Origin: Erythrocercus mccallii
Lineage: Eukaryota > Chordata > Aves > Passeriformes > Dicruridae
Reading direction: 5' to 3'
Length of the DNA: 64,000 bases
Assembly: GCA_013397435.1 (NCBI GenBank)
Contig: VZRG01001528.1
Location: 48,224 to 112,223, forward strand
Shown here in pieces: positions 12,450 to 25,356 of this stretch. How positions within the stretch are numbered: the first letter of the stretch is position 1; each line of letters starts with the position of its first letter. The notes beneath the pieces were generated by a model, which saw only the letters and a list, made by a program, of their open reading frames with translations, was not told the DNA's origin and did not search any database. A program made the position numbers and the translations under genes.

Positions 12450-14842
12450 GTAAGTTGGAGATGAGAGCTTTTCAGGACCACACAAGCTTGACATGCTAAT
12501 AAAGGACCAAGAAATACTAACATTTCCTTCACCTTTCCCAGATTTGTCATGTTATACATCTGCATAGTTTTAGAATCTGAATTTGTTTGAAGGTTTTTCC
12601 AAACACTTGTTTCTCATGCCCATTAACAAGAGGCATTGTATTCTGGATGATTCCCATGGTGAAGGTCCTCTGCCCGTTCTTAGCGTCTTGCTATGAACAA
12701 GTAATGTACATTAAAACTGTGCAGCTGGAAGACCCCATTTTTAACACACTGTGTATGTATGGTCCGTGTGAATGTATACATGTGATTTTGGGAAATGACA
12801 CAACATTTCAAATAGGTTGTTCCTTTGAAAAGTGAGAGTGTCCTACCTCTTCCTTTTAAGGTGCTTCAGCTATTAAAACTGCTACAGAAATATTCCCCTT
12901 CCTTTTTCAATTTTACGTCATTCTCTTCTTTTTTTGTTGGTTGAGGAGATTGAACTTGATGAATCAGAGAGGTGTTGAAGCAGAGGGAATGTGGGGTATG
13001 CTTTGCCACTCTCACAGTTGCCAATCATTAGACCCCTGTCCCTTAAAACCCTGCCCCAAGGAAGGGGGAAGAGGATTGAGACATACTTTGGACAAACTGG
13101 ATGTGAGACGAACACTGCTGGTTTTAACTTCTAAGTTTAGAAATAATTGAGGGCCTTAATAAGAAAGAGCTTTTTGCATTGAGGGTGGAAAGTTTTCACA
13201 TTCTTACACACTGAAAGCAGCTCCAAGCCAACAGGAATTGTTCATATTTACAGACTGTGTTTCCCGGAGGCATTTACCAAGTTAGCCTTTAGCAAACAGG
13301 CTATTTGTGGGAGTGTAGCAGGGAAACAGGGAACCTCTTTCATGACATGGAGGAAACTCCAGCATAGTGTGTGTTTGCTCCCAGCTTGGCACAGATTCTT
13401 ACATTCCCTTTGAGCACATATTTACCATGTCCAGCTATCCCAACTGAGAGTGGGAGCAGTCCCGTGGCTGCACCTCATTGTGTCTCTTGATGGACTGAGA
13501 CCATTCACATGCAGATTCACACTGTGCATGTGTGCAACCTCCTGAAACTCCATGTTCTTCTGGGGGTGTCCATCAGGGTCTCTCTACACTAAATTTGCCC
13601 ATTTTAGTTTTTGTTTTAAGGATAGGAAAAGTTTGCTGAGGCTGTTGAGGCAATAAACACACGCTTGTTTAGTTGAGAGATGGTGTGTCAGAGCCTTTAG
13701 TCTGCTCCAGAGCCACAAAAATCTGATTGCACTTTTTAAAAAAAAAAATGGATGGAGGTGGGAGGCAACACCCTGTAGGACTCATTACAACCTTTTCCAT
13801 AACAGGTTTAGGAGAGTTTGTGAGCCAAGTTGCCAAAACTAAGATCAAGCATGGCTTTAGGTGCTTTGTGTTACATGGGTACTCTCAGTGCAGTGCCCTT
13901 GTCAGCCTTTCTGATTCTACTCTTTTCATTGTGAGGAGGGAAAGGCAGCCTCAAACTTCAGAGCAGCTCTCTCCACTCTTGACCATGACCATCTCTTCCT
14001 CAGAAGAACTAGACATTGCTTGGAGAGAAGCAGCAACCCTCTTTATTATGAAATCTGTCACAGCATCTTGCATGTTTTAATTTAGTATATAACTTGGTTG
14101 TAATTGAAAAATGAGATCAGAATTTGAGAGTGTGCGTGAGAGAGAGAGGGGTATTCTCCACCAGCCACAAACCTGCAGCAGACCTTGAAGCTCTTCTTAT
14201 TTGACCTCTCCTCTGAACTCTGGAGTGTCATCTGCGAAGTCACAGAATCCTGGTGGGAGATGACCAGCAGAGCTGTGCTCAGCTTGTGCTGATGCCCTTC
14301 CCCTTGCTGCCCAGTGCTGCTGTGTGCTCCTGTGTGGTTAGAATGGGTGGCTAGTGTGACGCATGGACCATCAGCTCATGGTATTGGAGAGGATTAGATC
14401 TCCCACCAGTCTGACAGCACTGATGCCCAGATTTTGCTCTCTAAGCCAAGCTTCTGTTGGACATTCCCTCAGGGCTGCAGCAGGAGGGCATTTTCTCTTC
14501 TCCCCCTTCATTAACAACAAGGAGGCCTTTGTGTTAATCCCAGTGGTAATTCTGGGGCTTTTAAATATGCTTTACTGGTGGTTTGTTATCACTGTCTCAT
14601 TAGCATGCTGTCCTCCAGCTGAGATGTGCCTGGAAACAGCATGTCGTATCTGGTGGCCAGGGAAAGATGTGATGGTTTTGGCATGGGAAAGAATTGGGAG
14701 TTAGAGGATGGGGCTAGGGTGACATGTGGGATTAACCTTTTTTTTTTCTTTCAGAGAAATAAACATATAAAAACCATATGTTCTTGTTTTCTTTCCCTTT
14801 CTCTTTTTTGTCTTTGTCTGACTTCCATGGTCTTGAATGCAG
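12450..14842 (+). other. SLC22A23: SLC22A23 intron
   Basis: This is a 2.4 kb GT-AG intron. Its 3' end holds a long pyrimidine-rich run (about 14780-14840), which is notable because it precedes a very short exon. No gene, RNA or clear transposon was recognised. Confidence 0.8.
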
Positions 14843-14875
14843 TGATTGGAAAATACAGTCAACTTCCAGACTCAG
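14843..14875 (+). CDS. SLC22A23: SLC22A23 33-nt exon between TM9 and TM10
   Basis: This tiny exon begins after the acceptor TGAATGCAG and ends at a GTATGG donor. With one base borrowed from the exon before, it encodes IGKYSQLPDS plus flanking codons, the loop joining TM9 to TM10. The family sequence here is LIGKYSQ-x-PDSG, so the assignment is firm despite the length. The exon is 33 nt long and enters and leaves in the same phase, so skipping it would delete 11 residues without shifting the frame. Confidence 0.92.
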
Positions 14876-16684
14876 GTATGGTTTATAGGCAAATCTACAT
14901 CGTGTGGGAAGCACTCCCCCAGGAACGGGTAGATCCAAAAGGCCTGGACCAAAGCACCCAGAGCAGAGCTGCTGCCACAAAGGGGTGCAGGGGGAAAGTC
15001 CACTTCTGTGCAGTGCCTTGAGACCCCACTCACAGGCAGTCCTGCTCATTTATGTGCAGCCTCTTCATGTAGCATCCCTTCCACATAGGCTCACCTCTGC
15101 ATGTCAAGAGAGGGTGCAGAGGTCCTCCAAAGTTTGACATGCAGGGTAAGGCCTTCTCAGAAAATCTTCTTCTGAGAAGCAGCGTTCCCAGTTCAGGAAT
15201 CTCAGATTTTTTTTTTTTTTTTCCAGAAAAGAAAAGGGGACTAAAACAGCTTAAGGATGCTTTTGATAAAGGGACTTAAACACCTTAAAAAAAATTTTCC
15301 CAAGCTGAAGTACTGTAAGAGCAATGCAGTGACAAACTACAGGGGAACAAAATTTACCTTTGTGTTTCCAATTTGATGGACCTGTCCTTGCTCAGCTTTT
15401 CCAAAGTCTGTTCTGCTGAGCAGTCATGACTCCCTGAGGGGGTCAATGGTGTAGCCTCACCTGCTATGCAAGAGTGGCCAGAGACCCATTGTTTGCAAGG
15501 TGCTGTGCCCACATCCTCATCAGCTGGCAGAATTTGTTCTCTCCCCCAGACTTGGGGTGCATCACAGAAAGAGCTTAGCCCTGAGCAGGCTGTAGCACGT
15601 TTCAGAAGATGTAACCAAAGAGCTCCCAAATACCTTTTGCTCTCTTGACAGCTGATGTATTCAGCAAGACCAAAAGCAGGTGTTAATTTTCACTGGATTC
15701 AATGCAAACAATATTCCTTCTTGGGACTGCACACAACAGTTCTTTCTTCAGGCAGACCTTGGTATGTGTGTGTAGAAAGGTTGAGGGAGCACTGGCTGCA
15801 AAATTCCAGTCCTTTCCCCAGTGCTCCTGTCAGGCATGATGTGTTCCCCTTGCATGCTGCAGTTGTGTCTGTGGGTGATGTGGCCCCCTCGCTGGCCAGG
15901 ACAGGCCACAGGAGCTTGTACAACCCTGGTCAGAGATGCCACCCCTGCCCACAGAAGGCGACGACGAGCGAGGATCAAGTGAGAGATGTACTGTCATCAT
16001 GGCCAGAGACAGTTTCCTTGAGCTTTGTTTAGATTTACTGGGGGTTCTGCAAGTAAGTGCTTGATAGACACTGTTTGCTCCAGAAACCTTGCTGCCATCC
16101 AGCCATGAAATGATTGAGCAAACAGCCCTGGCTTAGGGGAGTGCTTCACCCTCCTTGGCATCGGCTGTTCTCGCCCAGAGTTGTCAAGCTGGGAGTTACA
16201 ACAGAATTTGCAGACTGATTACATGCAGAGGCTTAGCACAGAGATGGGAGCGCTTCTAGTTCTTTCCCCTCTTGTCCTGGAATCCTCTCCAGTGCCCAAG
16301 CCTCAGTCTACAAGATGTTTGGCAGCTTGAGGAATGCTGCCTGCCCCCAGTGCTGTCTGTCAAACATGAGAAGGAAGAGGCTGATGCCTAAAAGACTGCC
16401 CAAAGATTTTTTTTTTTCATGGGTTTTACCTTTTCTGTGGTGGCTGAGCATAAAACAAAATCAGAGATCACTGCCATTTTTTGACATGACGTTATGGTTT
16501 TTTTTATCTCAGGTGCTTGGGGAGTGGATTTTATAAATACCAGTTTTTAGTATTACAAAATTACTCAAATTCTTGTTGAGGGAGAAGAGTAATATAAACT
16601 TCTTTATATTGTTTTCTTCAATTGCTTTCTTCCTTAGAAGTTTGACCTCATTTTTGCTTTTTATGAACACACTTGTCTTGCCAG
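14876..16684 (+). other. SLC22A23: SLC22A23 intron
   Basis: This is a 1.8 kb GT-AG intron with a poly-T run near 15208-15223. Nothing else was recognised. Confidence 0.8.
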
Positions 16685-16808
16685 GTATGAGTGACAGCGT
16701 CAAAGACAAATTCTCTGTTGCGTTTTCCATCGTGGGTATGTTTTCTTCGCATGCTGTTGGAAGCCTCAGTGTGTTCTTCTGTGCTGAAATCACACCCACA
16801 GTAATCAG
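16685..16808 (+). CDS. SLC22A23: SLC22A23 coding exon: TM10 region
   Basis: This 124-nt exon lies between acceptor CTTGCCAG and donor GTGAGA. It encodes GMSDSVKDKFSVAFSIVGMF followed by SSHAVGSLSVFFCAEITPTV and IR, that is the loop before TM10, TM10, and the family's ITPTVIR signature at its cytoplasmic end. It exits after two bases of an Arg codon completed by the terminal exon. There are no stops, and similarity to SLC22A23 is high throughout. Confidence 0.94.
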
Positions 16809-18429
16809 GTGAGACTTTGGAGCCCCCCTCAAAAGATGGGGACAACATTATCCTCCTCATTTAATTGATAAGGGGCTGTATAACTTAACACATTGTATGG
16901 GAGGGGAAGCCCCACGTAATTGGAGACCTCACAACAACTTAAGGGCTGCTTTTTACAGTAGCTGCAGTCAGTCTGCGCCAGTAAGTGTATGTCTGTGCAT
17001 AGAGAGGCTTTGTTTTCCATAGCTCCACCTTGTGTCCCATCGTGGTGATGATCAGAAGGCCTGGCAGCACATGAATTGCAGCTTGGTAGGGTCTTAAATA
17101 CTCAGCTGAACCAGTTTGTGTGATTGAACATTGTCATTGCTTCACTAACGCTGCAGGATTTGTTCAAGCGGCAATCGGGCAAGTCTGCATCTTGATATTA
17201 AAGGAGAAATTCCATGACTGTGCAGAGGAGGACATAGGTGCCAGCAATCCCTGCCTCCATAGGGCAGGTTAACCAGGACAGCTGCAGGGTGCTTCAGTGG
17301 AAGGGAGGTGTTGAAACGTGGTGTAAATGCTTTTGGTGCATCGAGGTCCTCTGCAAGCCTGCCTCTCTGCCGTTATTGCAGATAAAGCTGTCTTCCTCTT
17401 CACATAGAGACCTAGCAGCTTTGAGCAGAGGCTCAAAGTTTTTCTAAAGAGGAGCACTTTTATCCTGGGAAATAGGAGAAATCAGACAAATGATCTTTGT
17501 TGGAGAGTTTCCCATAACATATCTTTGTATGGTCAGGGGTTTGTATCATTTTATACATGCACTGTTATCTTTCACAGCACAAAGGTTGTGCTTCTGTGTT
17601 CTGGATTATGCTTTCAGCAATGCCACAGCAATTCAGGAGTTTGCTCTGACTTCACTGAATTTCCCAGGAATGTAGGTCATGTGGGGAGGAGGGAGAGAGA
17701 GTGGAGGAAAGAGGATAGTTTTTTTTTATTTGTCCCCTCCAAATTATATGCCTTTTCAATAACTTTGCAAAAGTATTGTTGCAAAACTGTCATCTGAGTA
17801 GCTAGAGTCTCCTTGCTCCATGGTCTTTTTTTTCAGGCTATCTAAATTTGTGAATGTATTTTATGGATAACATTATTTCCACAGGACAAGGCAGTGTGAG
17901 GAGTGAGATTATACAGCAGCCTGAAACACTAACAGCTATTTGTTTATGTGTGTGTCAATCAGTTTGGTGGTTTTATGCCTTTTTAATTTTCTCCTTGTCT
18001 CTCTTTGAAAGACACACAGATAAGGAATTGACCATGTCAGCCAGAAGAGAATCTGCCAAGTAGGGTCAGATGTGCAGTCTGAATGTAGCAAGCTTTTTTC
18101 CCTTAAATCACTTACGTTGCTACCCGGGAGGGAGACAAAATCCTGGCTGGGAGCCGAAATTCTGCTTCCCCTGATTCTGCTGGGTGACACCAGGCGAGTG
18201 ACAACAGCTAGATATGCCTCAGGGTCCCTGTTTATTTATAGAAGTGATGACACTCTGCACTGCTTTGCAATCCTACCACCACCATAAGATCCAGTCAGGA
18301 TTGTAATTAAGAGGTGTAGCTTAGGACAGTGCCTAAAGCTGTCTCATGAAGAGGTGTGCTTAAGCTGCCTTCTGCCCTGCCTTTTGGTGGGATCTGGCTA
18401 CTGCCTCATAACCTGCTCTCCAAAATACC

Positions 18430-18503
18430 ACCCTGGATGATCTTTGGGGGTTGGAACTTTAGATGATCTTTAAGGTCCCTTCCAAACCAAACCATTGTAT
18501 GAT
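18430..18503 (+). mobile_element. CR1 LINE 3' tail
   Basis: This short fragment has the diagnostic CR1 terminus: GATGATCTTTAAGGTCCCTT, then CCAAACCAAACC, then the terminal ATTGTATGAT repeat. An imperfect duplicate of the GATGATCTTT word lies just upstream. The 5' limit is uncertain. It is a dead relic in an SLC22A23 intron. Confidence 0.8.
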
Positions 18504-19544
18504 ACTAATATGCTTTTGGTTGAATCTCAAGGAGCCTTAAGGAAAAGGAAGGCAAAGAGAGCACTGGGGTTGTCTCCAGGGTTTTCCAAATCAAATCCAT
18601 TATCTGCAAATCCCTGAGAGTGGAAAGCCGCACTGCTATTACCTGGGGTGGCAGTGACATGATAGCAAACCCACAGCACCCACCCATCTCTGCTGCTATG
18701 GTGTTGAGATGAACACTTCCAGGAGGAGAACAGCCAGATCTTCATCACCAAGAGTGACACCTGCTCCAGCAACACGTGTTTCACACCATCATGTATCACA
18801 GAGGGGTCCTTTGGATCTGTGCACTGCACCCCAGCCTACTGCCCATAGGCGGGGGGGTTTCATCAGGAGCTACACTTCTTTGTACCCGGGACTTCAGTGC
18901 AGACCTCCATCCAAATGCTGAATTAAAGCACCAAGTGTCACTGATAATCCATATGGAATAATCTTCACATCACTACAGCCTGCATGTCTACTAAATAGGA
19001 ATAGGCTGAACAAAATACAGCCTGTCCTCTCCTCATCCTCCACAAACTCAGTTACTGTCAGTTGGAAGATGGTTCTGGCTTTTTCTCTCAGTATCCTGCT
19101 TTTGTGCCCCCACAGCCAGAGTGGGCAGCAATGGCTGAATTAATCTTTTCCCATCAGTAGCTGCCTCAAGCCAAATTTCCAGCTGTTGAGGAAACTTTCC
19201 TGTCTGACTACCCAGGAGCCACTTGGCAGTCACATTCACACGGAGAGTCTGCACCATTTTACGGCCTTGGGGTCCTGCCCTCCAGAGCTCAATCTGCAGT
19301 GACACTGCATCTTGCCCAGCCAGCTACCTGCACTGAATGTATTCCTCAATACAGTGGGATGCAGGGCTTTTTACTGGGACCTGAATAAGGCCTAGCTTCT
19401 TCTCAAAGGTGGTGCTTGCTCCATGAGCCCAAGGGCTGAGTGCACAAAATGTTCTTTATGTAAAGGCAGGGAAAAGCTATGGAGGTTTTCAGGGGCTGAC
19501 TTTGAGAAGTGGCTGAGCTGGAAAACCTGGTCTGATTTCAGTGC

Positions 19545-19612
19545 TGGCCCTGCTTTGTGCAGGAGGCTAGACCAGATGCTCTCCCAAAGCTTCCTTTAGC
19601 CTGGGCATCTCT
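19545..19612 (+). mobile_element. Diverged CR1-like 3' tail
   Basis: The run CCTGCTTTGTGCAGGAGGCT, then AGACCAGATGCTCTCCCAAA, then GCTTCCTTTAGCC follows the CR1 3'UTR pattern (CCTGCTTGGGCAGGGGG, TTGGACTAGATG, CTTCCAACC) with many substitutions. It is called by pattern only; an alignment to avian CR1 subfamilies would settle it. Confidence 0.5.
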
Positions 19613-22151
19613 CTGGCTTGCTTGTGGTCTAAGCCATGTTGTGTGTTGACTCATTTGCTCAATGCAGACATGGCTGTCTGGAAACAGGATTAACAATTCT
19701 CTGCTCTCCTGAGGAGTGCTGAGAAGGACAAGACCCTTCCCTTAGGACCTCAGTGAGGATGTCTTGCTGCTCTCTGGCAGACACTGAGATAGCAAGCAAG
19801 GAAATTCTACCCCATGAACAAGCAGTACCTTTCTGAGGACCAAATTTTGAACCAAGGTCCCTTTGCAATTTGCCCACATTAGGACCATAAACCTCATGCA
19901 AACCATTCCTCCCCAGTGTCAGTGGGTGAGCAGGGGTTGGGAAAGGGCCGGATCAATCATCCATGGGGTCATGGCATAGGAAAACCCCCCCCAGCAGCCA
20001 CTGGCAGGCAGAGGTGCCAGGGAGAAAGCCAGGACTCGCTGTGGGTGGCAGCAGCCCTTGCACTCCCTCTCCAGGCTCCACTCTGCATCTGGAGAATGTT
20101 TGAAGTACAGACTATGGCCCCTGCCGTGGAATTCCTCATGCTGAGGAGGAGCAATGGCCCAAAGCACTGAGAATGCTTTTCTTTTTCACCTGCTGCCCCT
20201 TGTCACCTGCCAAAACAGCTTAAATCATGAGGGTGCTGCCTCTCTTGCACTGTAGCTGGTCTCCTGATGTGCGTGGAAACAACAAAAAATTCCTGACAGT
20301 TTTCTCTTTTTTTCTTCCCTTCACATTTTCACTCCTGTAGTGTAGTTAAACCTGAAAGACACCCCTTTCAAGGACACACACCAAAATGTACTTTCAAGTC
20401 TTCTTCTGCCAGGTTTTGATGGCACTGGAAAAAGTAATGCCTACTCTAATTACTGACGTCATATGGAAAAACTTTTTTCCTCCCTGAAAATCTGAAGCCA
20501 CTTGACCCATAAATGACAGAGCCGTCTTTGTTGTTGCCTTTTCCCATTTTATTTCAGCTTGCTTGATGTCTTTCTGCAGCAGCATTTAAAACTCACCTCA
20601 GGTCCTTCTCAGGGGGGTTGAGATACAATTTAGCCATTGCAATCACTGATGTAAATGAGCCAGGCTTTTGTTGCTCCAGAGCCAGCTTAGAGGGAGATTT
20701 GCCATGCATTTGGGACTGGTTGTGTCGATTACTCATGTGAATGTATTAATGAAGTTGCAGGGAGGCCAGTTGCACAATAGTTGCATTCAGCTGGGTTTCT
20801 AAATTGCCATTGGAGAGCTGGCAGGTTTTTAAAAAGGGCTTTTGCAGCATTTGGGGAAGTCACTCTTGTCTGTGAAAGATGCTCTGCTGAGTCTGAAGAA
20901 CTGGAACATACATATGTGAATTTTTGATCCAATCAGTGTCCCAAGAACATCTTTTGAAACCTGTGTTTGCTGTCCTTCAGCTATCAAGTAAGCAGCAGTG
21001 GATTTTGGAAAGGATCGAGTAAAGATTAGCTTTAACACTGTGGTTGGCCGAGTGAATTTGGCATTTGTAGGTTTATTTGTACAGTGATTTCTAGGATGCT
21101 TAATAGCCAGGGAGTCTGTTTTTTCCCAAGTATTTGACATAAAGCAGTCCATTTACCTTCTGCAAGTTGTCTTCTGTAAGGGCCACTTTTTGTTGAGAGT
21201 AACAGTTCTGTATTGGGCAGGAACTGAGCACCTGAGCCCCTCTGATCTCCAGAGGATTTGGGAATAGATGACATCTCCCAGAGGAGGTGTAGGAAGTGTG
21301 CTGCCCTCGCAGGCTTAGTAGGGAAGCAGGGTGCCAGTGATGAAACTCACAGGGAGGTCTCCCTCTGCAGGCAGCAGGGTCTTTGGAAATGAAGGACGAG
21401 CTGCCACTCTCACAGATTTTGTTAAAATGAGTCATTTAAGGATGACACTCTGCTGGCAGGAGACCTCAGTCGTGTCACAGCAGGAGGGAATGGCCTGCCC
21501 CAAAGAAGCGCCTGCAGTGCCGCTTCTGTGTGGGGGCACCCAGCAGAGACAGCCCCAGGACTTTGAGCTGTGCCAGGCCTCCTGCACCAGGGCCTGGAGA
21601 GATGCTGATGAGCAAGGCCAAGTGTTTGCTTGCATAGCCAAGCATCGGGAGAGAGCGCTGCACTGGCCTTTCACAAGCAACTTCGGTGCCTCTAACTGGA
21701 GGAAGAGGAGTCTATTTTCACACTTTTTTTTTTCTGAAAATGATGCATTTTATTACATCTCCAATGTGTTGAGAAGTTCCAGCCCATAACATGATTTTAT
21801 GTAGGAAATATTCCAGCACTCAGTGTTTGGTATAATGGATCAAGGCAGTGGCTTGTAAAGTCTAATCTCCTGCTTCCACTGCTGAATAGTGCCAGATACT
21901 TTAGAGGCAGCCAAAATTGACTTCTGCACTTACTGCTCCTTGGTGTGTCTTGACTAAGTGGACAAGGGTGGCATGCTAAGCAAAATCTTGTTTTCCCTCA
22001 CCGAATGTGTGAATACTTGGAACTGGAAGTATTTTACAGTGTGTCTACACACTCACGTGGTAAAGCTTCTCTTCTTCTTATGTAGGGGCAGTTAAATGGG
22101 TGTGAAATGACACTTGAGTGTCATTATTTCCCCCTCTGCTTGTGTTTGCAG

Positions 22152-22509
22152 GGGAGGCGGGCTGGGGCTGGTCCTGGCCAGCGCGGGCTTCGGCCGCCTC
22201 ACCGCCCCCATCATGGAGCTCCACAACCAGAAAGGCTACTTCCTCCACCACGTCATCTTCGCCTGCTGCACTCTCATCTGCATCATCTGCATCCTGCTGC
22301 TGCCCGAGAGCAAGAACCAGAACCTGCCTGAGAACATCCCGGATGGGGAACATTACACCCGGCAGCCCCTCCTGCCGCACAAGAAGGGGGAGCAGCCCCT
22401 GCTCCTGACAAACTCTGAACTCAAGGATTACTCTGGCCTCCATGACTCAGCAGCTGTGAGTGACGGGATCTCGGAGAACACCACTGCCAACGGGATGAAG
22501 TCAATGTAA
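22152..22509 (+). CDS. SLC22A23: SLC22A23 terminal coding exon: TM11, TM12 and C-tail
   Basis: This is the final coding exon, with acceptor TGTTTGCAG and a TAA stop at 22507-22509. It encodes TM11 (GGGLGLVLASAGFGRLTAPI), the loop MELHNQKGYFLHH, TM12 (VIFACCTLICIICILLLPES) and a cytoplasmic tail of about 65 residues. The tail contains the family-typical EHYTRQPLLPHKKGEQPLLL and LKDYSGLHD segments and ends in NGMKSM. It is GC-richer than the neighbouring introns, as expected for constrained coding sequence. The tail's two LL-type motifs (QPLLP, QPLLL) resemble sorting signals, which is my inference. The frame is intact from the preceding exon. Confidence 0.95.
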
Positions 22510-25350
22510 CTGGGTGGATTTTTTCCTTCTCCTTTTTTTTTAATTATTTTATTTCCCCTTCTGATATTTCTTCTCTTCCTTTTGTATTTTATTTGACGCT
22601 GTTGTGCGGGAGGAGTAGCACTTTGGGCAAAGGTGTTTTGCACAGATTTTACAAACCAGTGATGGAGCAGACACAAACTTAGAAGAATTCAACTCTGCTA
22701 CTAAAGCAAATTTTGGCATCTTCAATGGTTGTGCAGATTACTATCTTGAAAAGTTTTGGGGGAAAAGACTCTTTTGAGAAAAGACCTGGCTGGTGGTAGC
22801 CCTTCAGAACTCTTTTTTTTCCTGCCATTAAATATGTATATTTATTTTGATTTATTCTCAAGAAGCACTTTATTTCCTTTTCCTTTCATAGATCACAAAA
22901 ATGAAGCCATCTTATGAGAGGTGCAGCCATTCCAAGAAAGAAACCATGGGGGGAGGGGGAGTGTTGTTTTCTGTTTTGTTTTTGTGTTTCTTTAAAGGAA
23001 AGAGGGATTTACTGCAAAGTTGAATTGACTTAGACTTGTGCAACATTCTTCTGCCTGTCTAGGAAGTCCAAGTGCCCGGATTGCCTGCTGTGTTTGTATA
23101 CACTAAAAAAGAAGAAAAAGCAAAGCAAAACCTGTTGTGACTCAAACTCTGACTGCATGTTATGCAGCTTATATTTGTCTTTGTAGCCCATGTGCACTTA
23201 AAAGTTACTTTCTAAATTAGTCCTGGTTTTTTTTTCATTGAATGCATTGGAGAAAATCCTACCCAAACAAGCTGATTTTTTCAATAAGAATCAGCTTTCT
23301 GCATTTTAAGAATATATTAATCTATTTTAGGTGGTTGCCACTGGTCCTTAGTAATAATGTAGATGATGCAAATGATTTGACTAATGATGCAAAAATCAAT
23401 TTTGCCTAGAATGGCTATAATTATCAGGAGGCCCAGGATCTCTGACTGCTCCAGGAAAAAAAACATAGACCAGCAGGGATAAATAGAAAGGAGCATGGGC
23501 AATGATCTATACCTTTATTCCAAAAGGCAGCATAGCTGGGGTTTCTGCTCCTGGGAAATGAGTGTCCTGGTATTAAGTGTTTTTAGAACCAGGCTTTGGG
23601 TTTTCAATTTAAGTGGAAAAACTGCTTAAATGACTGTTGGAAAAGAATTAATTGATAGCCTGTGAATAATGACATACTGAGCTGTCTTGGGCTCTTAGAG
23701 ATGTGTTCTGGTACTGACCCAAGAATATACAATGAACTCACCCCTATTTCCCCACTTTCCTGACTGCTCTTGTAAGATTTTAATTCAGGAAAAAAGTTTA
23801 CTTAAATTGGATTAATTCTACACAAAGTGAACATCCAGTTTACCTCCTACTGTGCAGATGGCACTTTGATAGCGACCACTTGACTTCTCTCCTCCAGCCC
23901 CCAAACCAACTATTTCCTTTGGCCACTGGCTTTTGGTTCTCACTCAAGAGAATATCGTGAGGATCTAGTTCAATGCAAGGACTTTGTAAACAGTTTTCTT
24001 GCATTGTGGTTCACCCTCCCCTCTGTCCCTCCCTCTTCTCCTTTCTCACTCAGGCCATCCATTTGTGATTGCTCGGTAGTGCAGACGTTCAAACAGAGCA
24101 GCAGGATGTCAATGTTAGTACTGAGTGTCCGTATGATTGCCACTTTGTTTGATGTACATCTTGCGTTCATACGCGGGGGAAGTGCTCATTTGCACTTTTC
24201 CTCCTCTACCTTCCCTCCCCCCTTTCTCCCTTGCTGTATATAGTGTCAATTAACTACTGTACCTAACGATTTCCATCCTCCCTTAGGCTGCCGATATCCT
24301 CTCACAGTCCCCAGTAAATCAGAGATCCATGCTCCCCGGCAGCCATGCAGTGAAGTAGCACAGCCCCAGACCCTTGACGGATGCAAGGGGGCAGGTAGAC
24401 CTGCAGAAGCAACAGAGGTGGTTGCGTTCAGAGTAACAATGTTGTCCTAAAGCTGCTAATTTTTACAGAGGATGATGTGGACATTTGGGTTCTTCTTGAG
24501 CCTGGTAAGAAACACTGGACCAGTTGATGGTAATTTTGCCCAGAGTTACACTACTGGTTTTTTTCACCTTTTGCTAGACTTGCTGTGACAGCAAGAGCCT
24601 GATCTTCCTTATACTCAAGTTTTATTGTCAGGCTTGAGTGCGGCCGCTTCTTTTTGTTCTGTGCCGAGACCTTTGCAGTCTCTGTTCACCTGAGGAAAGA
24701 ACCCAGCCCTTCCCCACTCGTGCAGTATTCACACGCCAAATTTGTGCAATACCTTTTACCTTCACGAGGTGCTTGTTGCAAGCCACACACATTCGGGGGA
24801 GAAAGAAATGAGTTCACAGCAAAAAGCTGAAGAAGCAAAACAAGGCTTCAGGGAAGAGAGAAAGGGCCTGAGAGAGGAGAACGTGTGAGCGCAGAGGCAG
24901 CAAGCAGCGTCCTGCTATCCATCGTGCTGTGGAGCCAGTGGCTCCTTCCTTCGTGGTCTTCTTTGTGACCTGTGTGCTCAAGCTGTGGTACAGCTCTTGT
25001 AGACCATCCACAAGCCTATAAACCCAGCTGCTTCCAGCACTGTCAGTGGTCCTGGTGAGCTCACCGCTGTCGTCCACAGCACTTTATCGTTTCCTATTCT
25101 GGTGGTTGCTCTCCGATGACAGGCACAGGGAAAAGAACACTTGTTTAAACATATCAACATTTAGATAGTAAATACACTAGGTGACAGGAACATGCAGCAA
25201 CTTTTTTTTTTTAAGGAAAAAATCCTATGAAGTTGATTGGATTTGCTGCTTTTTTTGGTTTTTTGCTTGAAACCAGGTAGTTGGTACTGATCTGCAATGA
25301 AGGGAGCCCCAGCTTCTCTAGTCGGTCTGGCCCTCTGCCTCTGTCACGAC

Positions 25351-25356
25351 AATAAA
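25351..25356 (+). terminator. Internal polyadenylation signal (candidate)
   Basis: This is a canonical AATAAA inside the SLC22A23 3'UTR (context CACGACAATAAAGC). It could produce an mRNA about 1.2 kb shorter. Evidence is the hexamer only. Confidence 0.35.

Larger units (their letters stand above)
16809..22151 (+). other. SLC22A23: SLC22A23 last intron
   Basis: This 5.3 kb intron contains the 3' tail of a CR1 near 18430-18503 and an older, more diverged CR1-like tail near 19545-19612, both listed separately. A perfect inverted repeat lies at 22106-22125, 26 bases before the terminal exon. No coding exon was detected elsewhere in it. Confidence 0.75.

Noticed and set aside
17195..17215. GATATTAAAGGAG resembling a SLC22A23 loop-exon codon string
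   Set aside because: It is in the wrong position relative to exon order and has no flanking splice sites or continuing frame.
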